DNA of 64,000 nucleotides from Tetracladium setigerum. Taxonomy: Eukaryota > Ascomycota > Leotiomycetes > Helotiales. Below are positions 1 to 11,254 of this stretch, in pieces. Numbering within the stretch: the first letter of the stretch is position 1; the number at the start of each line of letters is the position of its first letter. The notes under the pieces are model-generated. The model saw nothing but the letters and a program-made list of their open reading frames with translations. It had not been told where the DNA came from and ran no database searches. The position numbers and the translations under genes are program-made. The stretch covers positions 1,302,001 through 1,366,000 of the forward strand of contig PZJY01000010.1 in assembly GCA_031472005.1 (NCBI GenBank), in the 5' to 3' direction.

Positions 1-1308
1 CTCGCGGCGGGAGCAAGAAGGCTCCTCGTTGATGGAGAATGTCGATCTCGACATTGTCCAGGTCCGTCAATCTCGCTCTGGAACCACGAACGTTTTCCGG
101 TAGAGGGTAATGCACCACATCCGCTGTCCCATGGCGATCATGTACCAGCAAGGTCAAGTTGGATGACTCTCCCAAGTATGCCACCCTGCCAGCTTCCTTG
201 ATTGGGGCTCTCGTGAACTTTGGCTTCATGAACTGAGCATACATTCCCTCCGACTCCGCCTGTTGTTTGTACTGGGCCTCGGTGAGGGATGTCGCCGGGG
301 TCCCATCTGTTTGTCTATCACCGTAAACACTTGTGCCTCTGACCGTATTCGTAGAAGGAGAATCGGTGTCATTTCGGTCTCCTTGCCCTTGTAGGGACCG
401 ATCTTCGACAGCATCGCCGCGTTCACTACAACAAATGGTTAGCACCAAAGTTGGTATCTCTTGTGAATTCAGGATCAATCAACTCACCTATCCGAATCCT
501 TCGTCTTGCCGGCCGCAGCAGCAGCAGTCTTCTTCCTCTTTGGCGCCGGAATCTTACATTCAATGGAAAAGGCTACACAATTCGTACACGGCACTCCTAA
601 ACTCGCAGCATCGCATCGCACCTAATCCAATACATCAGTCACCGCCATAGCATGCCATTGTATTAAGTCGTCTCGGTCAAGGGGGGGTGTCTGTCGGTCG
701 GGGATAACAGTTGGCCATCACCACCCACACGCACACACCCATCCCAAAACGCGAACGACAATTCGAATGGCATCGACAGCAGGAAAAGCAATCGTACCTT
801 TCTTGCATGGCAAGTCTAAAGCGAACGTGATGATTAGCCCAAGATCCCCATCATAATCCCCATGATCCCAATTGCTGTAATCTGAGACCGACAAATCCAT
901 CGATCCTCATCCATCCCTCGGCACCGAGGCACAAGCGACCACCACGACCCCCAAAAGCACCATCTCTCGTTCACCCTCGGAATCTTGAATGCAACTCACC
1001 TCACAAGCTCTCGAAGCACGCTGTCGCCGAAAACTAGGACTGCATATATTCATCAGCATATATCCATTTCCGCATCCCCTTCGTCCGAAATAGTGGCCAG
1101 CCGCTCTCGCACCCTCCTTCCAGCACCAGCACCACCCAACCACCACCACCTCTCGCGTTCTTGCTGTGCTTGCAAGCGGAAAATCGGAATCGCGACAAGA
1201 CAAGAGCAGAAGAGGCAGAAGAATAAAGAGTCGAGTTCAAACTTACTGGCCAGGCGTCTGCTCAGCAGGTCGTTGCGGCGGATCACTAGGGGCGATTGCC
1301 AAATCCAT
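1..1308 (-). CDS. farA: FarA/CTF1-type Zn2Cys6 transcription factor, 5' part
   Basis: Partial gene that leaves the window at base 1. Phase-consistent exons are 1247-1308, 1000-1039, 798-815, 488-621 and 1-425. Spliced together they give a complete Zn2Cys6 cluster: RASRACETCHARKVRCD is followed by GVPCTNCVAFSIECKIP, with spacing C-x2-C-x6-C-x9-C-x2-C-x6-C. A basic KRKK stretch and a polar linker follow, then the segment GRVAYLGESSNLTLLVHDR and LTDLDNVEIDILHQRGAFLL, which is typical of the FarA/FarB and cutinase transcription factor 1 family. Those proteins activate beta-oxidation, peroxisome and cutinase genes in response to fatty acids; that role is inferred from the family. The start chosen is the ATG at 1308. 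The same frame is open further upstream, so a longer N-terminus with another exon is possible. The third exon is only 18 nt and carries the second cysteine of the cluster. Confidence 0.8.
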
Positions 1309-2636
1309 CGTGGGGTTTTTGCTCGATTGATGATTTTGGGGTGCGGATTTCTTGCTTTGTTTGGGCGGCGTAGGGTCGTGTGTTTTCGATGCGACCTGCT
1401 TGCTGTGCTGGGGAAGCCTCGGTCAGTCGGCGGGCGGCCAGAAGCAGCAATGTTGTTGAGTAGTAGCGGGCCCTAAGCGATTATTCGTCAGCCTGGTCCG
1501 GAAATCTGGGGTAAACGGCGCAGATTTGAAGTTGTAGGGAGAGTATTGAAATTGGCAGCGTCCAGTAATACCAATTTCAAATAGTAATAATAGTAATGAT
1601 AGTAGCAATGATAGCAATAACAATGATAACAATAACAATAATAATAGTAGTAGTAGTAATACCCTACCTCACAAAAGAGAAGTGTTCGAGTAAAGATCAA
1701 CTGACAGAGACTCGAAACCCAGTCTTTCTTTTTCTCCCGTTGTTGTGTGACAATAACGGCTCCTCAGCTCAAGTAGGCAAGTAGGCAAGTCGGCAAGGTA
1801 AAGAAAGTAAAAGCAATCAACTACACAACAATAATGTGGATCTCACAAGTATATTAATATGAGCGCAAAACGGGATGCCTATTGTGCGTCCCCTCCCTCA
1901 AAGGGAGATATCGGAAGCCATTTTCCATCCAGGAGATGCGGCGTGAGGGCTTCTGACGTACCCCGTACCTACATCAGCGGGAGTACCCTGCGCATGAAAT
2001 TTAGATTTTGGGGTGCGGTGGGCTCCCTCCTGCGGGAAGTCTACCTACCTCTTGGATGATGTGGATGGATGGATGGATGGACATTGTTACTTTCACACTC
2101 CTCCTCCCCACACCAAGGTTACTTACTTCATCTGTCCCATGCTCGACGACGACGATAATAGAACTTTCTTTCCCGCTCTGCAAATGCTGTCATCTCCCAA
2201 TGAGGAGGCAGTGTCACAACGCTTAAGCCCAATTCTCTCCTCCCCAGATTCCCACATGGGTACAAGAGAATCACAAGCAAAATGTACAGGCATCTTGCGT
2301 CTTTTAATTCCTTTTCCCCAGATTTTGGCACGCGCAAGGGGAAGGGGGAAACAATGATGGTATGTGAAGGTTGGTGACATGGGGAGTGACAATCTCCTCC
2401 ATGCCTGTGGACCGAGGTAGGTTCCCGTAAACGTGAACGTGTCACAGGCATATGAGAATGCCAATCACAAGATGCCTATTTCAAGTACTCACAGTATTCA
2501 CAGACGTGATCAAATGCAGGAGGGAAGCCCTTACTCCTAACTTCTGCTGCAAGGTGACTGATAGGACATCCAACAAATGCATTACTATATTTTGATTTCT
2601 CATGTACTTTTACTTCCTTTGTTTCCCGTAATTCGT
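1309..2636. other. intergenic region with microsatellites
   Basis: No convincing gene seen. It holds the 5' side of the FarA-type gene and the 3' side of MCD4. Simple repeats are present: an AAT/AGT-rich trinucleotide tract at 1582-1660 and a GGAT tetranucleotide run at about 2063-2081. The open frames here are low-complexity translations of these tracts. Confidence 0.6.
1582..1660. repeat. imperfect AAT/AGT trinucleotide microsatellite
   Basis: About 79 bases made almost entirely of AAT, AGT, AAC and GAT triplets, ending in four AGT units. It lies upstream of the FarA-type gene and may vary in length between strains. Confidence 0.85.
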
Positions 2637-5600
2637 TTAATGTTTCTCCCCGTTGGCAACAGGCACTGCCTTCCTCTCAATCACACCATTGCCCGCCTTC
2701 TTACCATTCGCTTGAATGCCAACTACTCCCTTCTCCTCCTTACTGGGTTGTGTCCTTTCCCCCTCCACCTCAACTCCAGCGATCAACAGCTCGCTTACCC
2801 CCTCTAAACTAGCCACAAACAAACACAGCAGACTGGCAATGATGAAATGACTAATCGTACTTCCGATTTCCAACCAACTACCTTCATCCTTGACGACCCA
2901 GAAGAAATGAAGCGTCAGGAAATCACTGATGGCCATGACGAGCATGAAGAGTGCTGATGGCGCAACACCGAGTCGCTTGTTGAGGATTCCAAGATTGGCA
3001 GAAATGAGCGCAAATGGAATCATGAGTTGAACGATGAGCAGAGCACCCTGAGAGAATGGGTCAAAGACGGGAATGAGACGCAAGACGCTGGCGAGACTGA
3101 AGGCCGATACTGCTGCGACATTTCCAGTACTGAAGAATGCCGATTGGAGAAGGGTAAGGAAGACGAGCGCGATTCGGGCATCCGCCAACGTAAGTGATCG
3201 GAATGGAGAAGTTGTGAGTGATGCTGGGGATTGGCGTTTCCATTCGTAGTGCTGGGAACAGGCTTGTAGAAAACAAAGATGCTATGCTCGAGTCGCACCC
3301 ATGTGATGAGTGTGGCGGAAAACCCGAGGTAGAAGAGTCCTTCGTACGAGATGGTAAGCAGGATGAAGGTAGGTGCGAAGGTCAAGAATATGATCATCAA
3401 TCGATGCAAGTAGTGATTGTTTGGTTGTAGGCGATGCAAGAATGGTAGCACAAATGAGACAACTATAATTGATGAGTAAGGCACTTTCGCAATTGGGGAT
3501 GATGATGCCTACTGAGAACGACCCATCCCACTATCTGGTTACCTCGGGGCAATCCAGCTTTTGCTTGCAGTGACAAAACGCTTGACCTTGTCACAATCAT
3601 CGCGAGAACGATGAGTCCAACCTATTGCAGATTAAATGGCTGTCATTCAAATATTGCAAGGGTTAATTACCTGAATTCCAACAAGTGTTCGTGACAATAG
3701 ATTGTCGGCTGGCGCAGTTGAATCACCTGCCATTTGCGAGCGAACCAATATCTTCTTCTCGAAGACCAGGTACAGAACACCAACAAGTACCATGGGAACT
3801 CCACCAGCCATACTATTGCACTGTCAGTCAAAATCCACGCGAACTCCTAGAGCATTACTCACATCAGATCAATGTTTTCAGTCTTCATTGCCTCCAAGAG
3901 TGTGAAAGTGCTCATGGTTAGACATGATACCGCCCATGTTGCTACAAGAGCCTTGTTCTGGCGCAGAAAACCAATGCCGTATAACACCGGCCAAAATGCT
4001 GCAGCTACATATAGTACAGAGAAAACCTCCCTATGAGTATATCCCAACGCCTGAAATCTGATGAGCAACGATAGTAGGCAGAAAGGGTAGAACTCACCAA
4101 GCATTCAATGAACCCCAAATATACGATTGTCTTCAATATTAGTGCAACATTTCCTCCAGTGGTTGAGATGTGGCCGAACAGAGCCTTCTTTCCCTCCACC
4201 AAGGAATTTCGCCTTGCGTATACTTCTGACCAGAAACCGACAGGGAAGATGGCGTAGGCGTAATATGTCGGAGACGATTTTGAAACAATGAAAGAAGCGT
4301 AAAGTAATACAAGTATAGAAGAGAAAAAGAGAGTTCCTGGAAGAGTTCGCGACGTCTCTATTTTGCCATGGAGCACGTGGAGATCAACAACGATCGTAAG
4401 CGCAAATGCAATCCATCCCAAGTATCCTAAAGTTATGAGAGCTCTGAGGAAGAGCCAATCGTAAGTCTGAAGGTAACGAAGACCCTCCAAGCCAACTTTA
4501 ACAACAGCTGCAGTCTCCTCAATGGCTTCATCATGCTTTCCTTCGTCAATCAAAGCTCTAATTCGAGCAAATCGAGACTCTACAGAATGGGTCTCGTCTC
4601 CCAGAGCTTTGAATGGTCGGTAGCGCAGCTCGGTAGATTTCTTTTGCTCCTCCTTTACCCTGTACATGTCAAGAATGCCTCTCGCGTTTGCCAGGAAAGC
4701 TTCGGACTTTTCTGCAATGTCCGCTGACAAGAATGGCAATGGAAGCTCTCCAACCGAGTTCACGGGATAGGCGAGACCCGCCAAATATGCCATCAAAGCG
4801 GCAACATCAGCCTGCGAGACATCATGTCTTTGAATGTGATCGAGACCCCAATCTGATGACAATTCGTCATGGCCTGGAGCAACTTCTCCAGGGGTCGTAA
4901 CTGGTTTCGCTACTCCAGATCCCCAAGCAATTAAGGGAGTTCTGGTGTTATCTGGATGCCCATCTCCATGACTACCATAATCAGACATTCCATGATCTGC
5001 AGTGAACACAAATGCAGTCTTCTCATCGGCATAGAATTCTTCGATGAGCTTCGTAATCTCCTCGACGCCTTGATCAACGATCTTAATGTTGTTCAAGTAT
5101 TCCTGCGAGTATGGTCTAAAGCCATGCCCATTGGTATCCAACCCCAGAAGATGAAGGAAAAACACCACTTTTTCTTGCCTCAGCTCAGCGTCAAGTGTAG
5201 CGTTGGTCGCAGCTTCGGCGAAAAGAGCCTTTACTCGGTCAAACACCCAGACATCCAACTGCGATCCCTCCACCGAGAAATCCTCATCTTCTGCATCATA
5301 GCTACTAGCGTTGACCCTCCCAGGCTCAGCACCCATCTCAAACATATGTAAGATATCTGGACTTCCCCAGCACCAAGTATGCTCACTGCGATTGAAAACG
5401 CTGTCGAAATTGACTGGGTTCAGTTTCCATCCTGTGGTCACCGCAGAGACATCCTCGTATAACCCCGCGATGAGGGCAACATGTCCTGGTCTGGATTCTG
5501 TCGGTACTCGAGTATGCGATACACCAAAGGTTCCATGTTCGAGGACTCGAGAACGGAGGAAGGGGGCGAGGGGGCGTGGTTCCAGGTCGGCCATGTTCTC

Positions 5601-5889
5601 GGGGTATGGTTCGGGGAATGATTGGAAGGCTTTATCTGCTCTTAAGCCATCGCCTATATGGTACAATATATTTAGCAAAGCTTCAGGTAGAATTGAGGGC
5701 CGCATTCGTACCAACAAAGAGTACCAGCCGTTTCGCAGGAGCTTCCGCGCCCTCTGCCCTCACAGGCTCAAACTCCCTCATGCCCGACACAATGGGACTG
5801 ACGAAATAAATGTCGAAGATTGAATATATATAAACCACGTGAAATGCCATTGCAATGGCTAAAAAGCCAAAGCGATTGATTCTGGCCAT
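2637..5889 (-). CDS. MCD4: GPI ethanolamine phosphate transferase 1 (Mcd4/PIG-N)
   Basis: ER membrane enzyme that adds ethanolamine phosphate to the first mannose of the GPI anchor. Exons are 5712-5889, 4098-5653, 3863-4050, 3671-3812, 3513-3621 and 2637-3462, about 999 aa, the usual size. The N-terminus has a membrane anchor (FLAIAMAFHVVYIYSIFDIY). The luminal alkaline-phosphatase-like domain follows, with VSHTRVPTESRPGHVALIAG, GLDTNGHGFRPYS and FTADHGMSDYGSHGDGHPDN supplying the metal ligands. Many C-terminal transmembrane helices complete the Mcd4 pattern. In the last exon the frame changes between TTNGNANP and FRSLTLADARIAL. One extra base near the C4 run (plus-strand 3226-3229) would restore it, so I read this as a single-base deletion in the sequence. 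A 47-nt intron with a GTGCGA donor would also join the frames, but it would remove conserved residues. Confidence 0.93.
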
Positions 5890-5993
5890 GTTCGCGGAAT
5901 TCTGGTATTTATTTGGGAGTGTAAATCGCGATGTCGGCGGAAATATTGTTGGAGGTCTTCGTGGTCCCAAATCCGTATCTTTTGGCCGTTATA

Positions 5994-6299
5994 TCATCTA
6001 ACAATTGCAAAGGAGTGGCACGTCTTGCGAATGGACAAGATCATGAGAAGGAATGCGATGAAGAAATGTGTTTTCACTCCTCCAAGGGTCGTCAACCATT
6101 CCGCGTGTTCATGGAATGCACCCTGATGGCAGAAAGGGTGGGTATTATTTGTCGAAGTGTTTTGCAGGGGTGGTCGGAACACGTCCACTTCCACATCCAC
6201 ATCCTCAGGGGCTGGGCTCTCGCTTGACAATGCTTGAAAAGACAGACAACAGACAGTAAAGTAAACGAACAGAAAGACCATCCAGGTTGATTTTGCCAT
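5994..6299 (-). CDS. small putative membrane/secreted protein
   Basis: Single-exon frame of 101 aa, not recognised. It starts with a signal-peptide-like stretch (MAKSTWMVFLFVYFTVCCLSF). A short acidic, Asn-rich middle with possible N-glycosylation sites follows (NTS, NNT). It ends in a hydrophobic helix (FFIAFLLMILSI) and a short basic tail. It lies 104 bases upstream of the MCD4 start, on the same strand. It could be an independent small gene or an accidental frame in the MCD4 upstream region. The signal-like N-terminus plus C-terminal helix is the only support. Confidence 0.35.
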   Translation of the reverse strand: MAKSTWMVFLFVYFTVCCLSFQALSSESPAPEDVDVEVDVFRPPLQNTSTNNTHPFCHQGAFHEHAEWLTTLGGVKTHFFIAFLLMILSIRKTCHSFAIVR

Positions 6300-6559
6300 T
6301 CATAATTCAAAAAATTTGAGAGGATTTTAGCTTGTGCTCTGCTGCAAACTAGTATTAGTTCCTTTTCCACGAGCTGAGACTTTTAAATGCCACTAAAATG
6401 CGGCGAGGTTTAAGATGTTTAATTATCTCCATTATCGAAACCAATAACGCAAGCAACACCATGGTATAATACGAAGAAAGCACCCTGACCGCATTCCAAG
6501 CTACACAAAACTCCAGAATCAACTCCTGCCCATAAAAGCAAGTCTACAGGCTACAGAAA

Positions 6560-8309
6560 TCAGATCGGCTTCTCCGACAGAGCTTTCACCACTCTGGCAT
6601 AGAACTTGGCCGCTTGGTTTCGGGGGAACGTGATCTCATCAACTAAATAATCTGGAAGGAGGTCCATCAAATCTTGATCTCGGCTTGGATCAAGCTGAGG
6701 TACATAGGTACATTGCCTCTCATCGTAGTTTTCTGATGATGTATCGTTTGCAGTTGCTAGTTTGAAATGAAGAGCTACAATCGGGGTTAACAAGCATTCA
6801 AGTTTAAGAGACTTGCATGCAAACTTACTGCCGTTGCGACTTGTTTGAAGGCAATTGAAAACATCATCCTCTGTATCTCGCTTCACACCTTGAATCACCA
6901 ACCCAGTAAGATCGCTGAAGATATCTTCCTTCAGCTGGGCAGCCTGAGCAAGCATCGCCGCTTCAGCCGTTCCTACCATTCGAATGCCTCCATTGGGTTT
7001 TATTGCACTGCCGGGAACCTTGCTATGCACACTTTCCACCGAAGCCGCAGCGGTCCGGCTAGAAGCTAATCTTGAGGTCAGTGTTTTGTTCTCTGCTGTG
7101 AGCGTTTTGTTGTCTGATGTAAGAGTCGCGTTATCGGCGGTTAATATTTTGTTCTCGGCAACAAGTGCTTTGCTCTCAGCAGTCAGAGTCTTGTTCTCGG
7201 CCTTTGACTCGGCAAGAGATACTTTCAACTGCGTGATCTCAGCTTGGAGGGATGTTGTCTCCAATTTTTGGGACTCGATCTTTTTCTTCAGAGCTTTCGA
7301 GTCCTTGGCTAACGATGTTTGATGAGCCAAATCTGCTTTCAGTGATGAGATGAACTCGTTGGACCCTAGAACAATGTTAGCCACACGTCGATACAAGTGA
7401 AATGCAACTCACTCTTCATATTCTCGTCGTTCTGCTGCCTCATTTTCTCGAAATTTCGCTCCGCCTCTTTCAAGCCAACTTCCCGAAGATCTTCATATTT
7501 TGCGGTGAGAGCTTCGAATTTCTTTGTCATATCGCCCAGCTTCCGCCTTAAAGTTGGATCGTTTCTCTCTGTGTCTGACCCGCTGCCTGCATGTCGTCGT
7601 TGTACCGAGGGCTGTGGACGTCGAGTATTCGCAGGTAGGAGTGGCGCACTCCGGGCAGCTTGAATAATTGTTTCGTCAACCTCCTCATCCACGTCCCCAT
7701 CAACCTCCATGTCTTCTTCGGCCTCAATCTGCGTTTCTGGAATGACTTGCTCGGCGGGTGGTTCAATTGGGGCTTGCTTCTTTGCTGGGCGACCTTTCTT
7801 TGTAGTCGTTTGTGCTGGCGGAGGCACTATTGGGGGTATCGAACTTTTCCTTTTTCCACTGCGACAGTTTTCGAAGATTTCGACTTTGTTGTAATTGGTT
7901 TCCCCGCAGCAGCCTTTCCTCTCGGTTTCTTGGTTGCTAAAACAGGCTCTTCCGTTTCTGCATCCTCCATCACTTCGTCCTCCCCGAATTCATCCACCTC
8001 CTCTGTGTCACTCGTTGGTTGCACATTGGTCTTGTCCGCCAAAATTGCTCTCTCCTTCTTCCCGGCTGGAACCTTCGCTTTGCGCCCACTCAAACGACGC
8101 GATGCTGGCTTTATTTTTGTGACTTTTGAAGGTACTGGCGCTGATGCAGCTGTAACCGTCGCCTCAGACTTCGGTCTCCCGCGTGCCTTCTTTGCAGGCG
8201 CCATGTTTACTGAGGTATCTGGTGTTGGAATTCCGCCGAGTAGCTGATCTTCGTCGTCCGAGTCGATCAGGCCTGCTAAAGTAGATTTTTTGCTTTTAAT
8301 TTGTGGCAT
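6560..8309 (-). CDS. CSM1: monopolin/kinetochore protein Csm1/Pcs1
   Basis: Subunit of the monopolin (Pcs1-Mde4) complex that clamps microtubule attachment sites at kinetochores and also acts at rDNA. Exons are 7413-8309, 6829-7365 and 6560-6774, about 549 aa. The N-terminal half is a low-complexity region rich in K/R/P/A with acidic patches, as expected for a nuclear tail. The middle is a long coiled coil with an array of NKTLTAE-like heptads. The C-terminus has the globular Csm1 domain (DLTGLVIQGVKRDTEDDVF, then YVPQLDPSRD and LPDYLVDEITFP). In exon 1 the frame changes between VAVEKGK and VPPPAQTTTKKGRPAKK. One missing base at the A5 run (7851-7855) or the C5 run (7832-7836) explains it; no acceptable intron does. 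The gene is divergent from MSP1. Confidence 0.87.
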
Positions 8310-8619
8310 TGGTGGCAAGCAACAGATTTTCAGAGGGTCTTATTAGGTGATACGGAGTGGTGAATGTTTGGGAGTGGTTGTCGCAAAATCACTGTTGTTG
8401 TTGGAGGGGAAAACACGCGACGATAATGTCAACAAATGCGATATCCTTGGCAAGGCCCACTTTCGGCAAGTCAAGCCACATCACCAAAAACGCCACATCA
8501 TCGCAAGGGAAGCCGCGAGGACGTGAAGTTGCGTTCGCCAGAACCCCCGAGGCGATTGCGCAGAAATCAGTTTACAATTCTTGACACCATCCAAGCCTTT
8601 CCTTTTCACCAAATCCACA
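8310..8619. promoter_or_regulatory. shared CSM1/MSP1 divergent promoter region
   Basis: 310 bases separate the two ATGs of CSM1 (-) and MSP1 (+), so both promoters must lie here. I see no clear TATA box. A pyrimidine-rich stretch lies just before the MSP1 ATG. Confidence 0.5.
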
Positions 8620-10042
8620 ATGGGAGATGGAGGCAACCGAAAGTATGGTCTTCTCCAGGACCTGCTTCTTATTGTCGTTTCTGTAAGCTCTCCCTTGTGG
8701 CAACGCGGAACAGCCTTGCCCAAATGATAACAATGGTCACTGATGATATTTGCTACAGAGTTTTTCCATGTATTACATCGCAAAAAGTGTAGTCTCGAGT
8801 TTGCCATTAGGGAACGATCCTGAGAAAGAACAGCATGAGCAGGCACGCGTAAGAGCTGCTGCGAATCTTCGACGACTAGACAAATCGAGAGGCGAATCCG
8901 ACTCTGAAGACGACTCGGATAGGAGCAGGAGCAAACCGCGCAGAACGAAAAAAGAGGATTTGGTGCTGGATCAATATGAAAGTCAAATAGCCATGGAGGT
9001 GGTGTCGCCAGAAGATATCTCCGTTGGTTTTGATGGTTAGGAAAACCTTAGTCTGGCTATTCGACTCTGCTAATGTTCTATAGATATTGGAGGACTCGAT
9101 GATATCATAGAGGAGTTAAAGGAATCAGTTATATACCCGCTTACGATGCCACATCTCTACTCGCAATCTTCTTCACTTCTTGCTGCTCCTTCGGGAGTCC
9201 TTCTTTATGGTCCACCAGGCTGCGGAAAGACGATGCTTGCGAAAGCATTAGCACATGAAAGTGGAGCATGCTTCATCAACTTGCACATTTCGACCTTGAC
9301 CGAGAAGTGGTACGGAGACTCGAATAAATTAGTACGAGCAGTCTTTTCTCTCGCTAGAAAGTTACAGCCTACAATCGTCTTCATTGATGAGATAGATGCA
9401 GTTCTGGGCCAGCGACGATCCGGAGAGCATGAGGCCAGTGGTATGGTAAAGGCAGAGTAAGTTTTAGCAAGTAGGCGGCCGGATATTTAATTGACATTTT
9501 CTAGGTTCATGACTCTATGGGACGGCCTCACATCAACTGATGAGGTTGGATTGCCGAACCGAATTATGATCTTAGGTGCCACCAACAGGATACAGGATAT
9601 TGACGAGGCAATTCTACGACGAATGCCAAAGAAGTTCCCTGTTTCTCTACCATCGAACTCTCAGAGACGCCGCATCTTAAATCTAATTCTCAAGGACACC
9701 AAGGTCGATTCGGAACATTTCGATGCCGATTACTTGACCCGAGTCATGGCCGGTATGTCAGGAAGTGACATCAAAGAGGCCTGTCGCGATGCGGCAATGG
9801 CTCCGGTAAGAGAGTTCATCAAGGAGCAGAGACAGAACGGAGAGTCCATGAAAGGAGTGACTCTTGAAATGGTGCGGGGTGTACGAACGGAGGATTTCTT
9901 TGGCCGCAAAGGTGGTGTACAAATTATCAAGGACAACCATGCTAGGCATTCTGGCAAGAAGCACCAAAAGAGCGTTCAAGGATCGAGCGATGAATATGAG
10001 GATGTCGAGGATAATGGCATTGAAGCGGAGCCTATGGACTGA
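8620..10042 (+). CDS. MSP1: mitochondrial outer-membrane AAA ATPase Msp1 (ATAD1)
   Basis: Tail-anchored-protein extractase of the mitochondrial outer membrane and peroxisomes. Exons are 8620-8682, 8759-9035, 9084-9456 and 9505-10042, 416 aa. The N-terminal membrane anchor (LLLIVVSSFSMYYIAKS) is formed across the first intron. A charged linker with SDSEDDSDRSRS follows. Then comes the AAA module: DIGGLDDIIEELKESVIYPL, Walker A GPPGCGKT, Walker B TIVFIDEID, sensor 1 LGATNR and the arginine-finger segment EAILRRMPKKF. A helical AAA lid and an acidic C-terminal tail (DEYEDVEDNG) finish the protein. The introns have standard GT/AG ends and the frame is intact. Confidence 0.93.
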
Positions 10043-10599
10043 TATTATTAACTACATAGATTTTTTGTATATCATATCATGGGAGTTTCACGGGACAGGT
10101 AGATAGCATTGGGAGGGGTTTGAGCGTGGTACTCTCATCTTTCTTATAGAGGTGTCCTATACGGTGCAGAATCAATTTGATAATCGAAACCTGGGTGGGT
10201 GGATTTCTGGAATATCGTGGACAGAAGAATATGTTCCACGTGCCCCTATCGAAGCAGAACATCATACATCCTTCACACAACAAGCTAAAACCCTCATACT
10301 TGACGAAAGAAGTGCAACTTGAGCTGCCATGGCAAAAATGAGATTGGTATGTGCTTTGAATCGTGCATAGGGGCTGTGGAATGTCTGGTCTTGAAACAAA
10401 ACTTAGCATATGTATTTCCAACCTCTCCTCAGCTTGCATTCCGTTATATCGCTTTTCGTGGCCCAACTGACTCCATAATCGGGGATCCCGTTACGCTTGT
10501 GTCACTTCTCCATACCGATTCTCCTGCCCTCGCTAACCCTTTTCGCTGCAGAAGAAACCAAAACCCAGATCTCAGAACGACCGAAAATCCAAGACAAAT
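10043..10599. other. intergenic region
   Basis: 3' flank of MSP1. Open frames run on both strands, but none has recognisable protein character. Confidence 0.4.
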
Positions 10600-10880
10600 A
10601 TGCCCCAACCTCTACCAACCACCCTCCTATTACTCTGTCCATCTGACGAAGCATTTCCCAAAGACGATGAAAAATGTAGACTGGAGCATAGCGTCAAACG
10701 TTAGCGCTCAGTCTTCCACGATTATCAATGGTCAGCTTGTCGAGCTTGCTGCGACGAGGGCAAAAAATGATATATCAGAAAGAACATCTAGACTTTCTGC
10801 TAAAAGCAGGGGAAGATGGTGGCGAGGATGGCTGGGCCATTTGTTTCATTGCTCTCGTTTCAGAAAGGCCTGTGGTTTGA
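10600..10880 (+). CDS. possible small hypothetical protein, frame broken once
   Basis: Not recognised. From the ATG at 10600 the frame reads MPQPLPTTLLLLCPSDEAFP and then KCRLEHSVKR before a stop. In the frame reached by adding one base near 10717-10720 it continues as protein-like sequence with LLRRGQKMIYQKEHLDFLLK and GWAICFIALVSERPVV, ending in TGA at 10878-10880. The join gives about 93 aa. The break has the same sign (-1 nt) as those in many known genes of this window, which is the main reason I list it. It could also be chance. Confidence 0.3.
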
Positions 10881-11002
10881 ATTATGATATATAGAGTTGA
10901 CGGAATCTTTCATTTCGTCCTTCGTTTCCTCATTAAACGCGTCTTACCCACTTCTCCTTTCCATCATTCAATTACTCCTCTCTCCTCCTTACAACCGCAG
11001 TC

Positions 11003-11254
11003 ATGAGAGCCGCACGCATCACCGTTACACTTTCTGCCCTTCTCTCAGCAGTGGGCGTGAACGCTTCTCCATATCAATATCATTCATCACATTTTCGTCC
11101 CGTGGTTGCAATCATTCCCGACCTCAAATCAAGTGGATGCTGGACTGTGACCACAAGCGCGAAAATGCTTGCTGGTGACTTTTACCTCGATTATTCCATG
11201 ACAGCGGAGGATTGTGTAGATACTTGGGAAGATTATCCATATCTTTGGTCTTGA
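11003..11254 (+). CDS. small putative secreted protein
   Basis: Single frame of 83 aa with a clear signal-peptide pattern (MRAARITVTLSALLSAVGVNA, cleavage likely after VNA or NAS). The mature part is about 60 aa and contains two cysteines (SGCWTV, EDCVDTW) and many aromatic residues. No family recognised. A good donor (gtatgt) at 11270 and a possible acceptor near 11328 open a second frame (HFCGDFNFDS...), but the phases do not join cleanly, so I keep the single exon. A small effector-like protein is one possibility, resting only on size and signal peptide. Confidence 0.35.
   Translation: MRAARITVTLSALLSAVGVNASPYQYHSSHFRPVVAIIPDLKSSGCWTVTTSAKMLAGDFYLDYSMTAEDCVDTWEDYPYLWS

Noticed and set aside
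985..1476. 163-codon plus-strand frame with CCACKRKIG
   Set aside because: Overlaps the spliced zinc-cluster exons of the FarA-type gene on the other strand; the cysteine pair is accidental.
3181..3300. 47-nt intron (GTGCGA...CCCAG) to mend MCD4
   Set aside because: It restores the frame, but has a poor donor and removes VRLEHSIFVFYK, which looks like conserved family sequence. A one-base deletion at the C4 run is simpler and matches the other genes.
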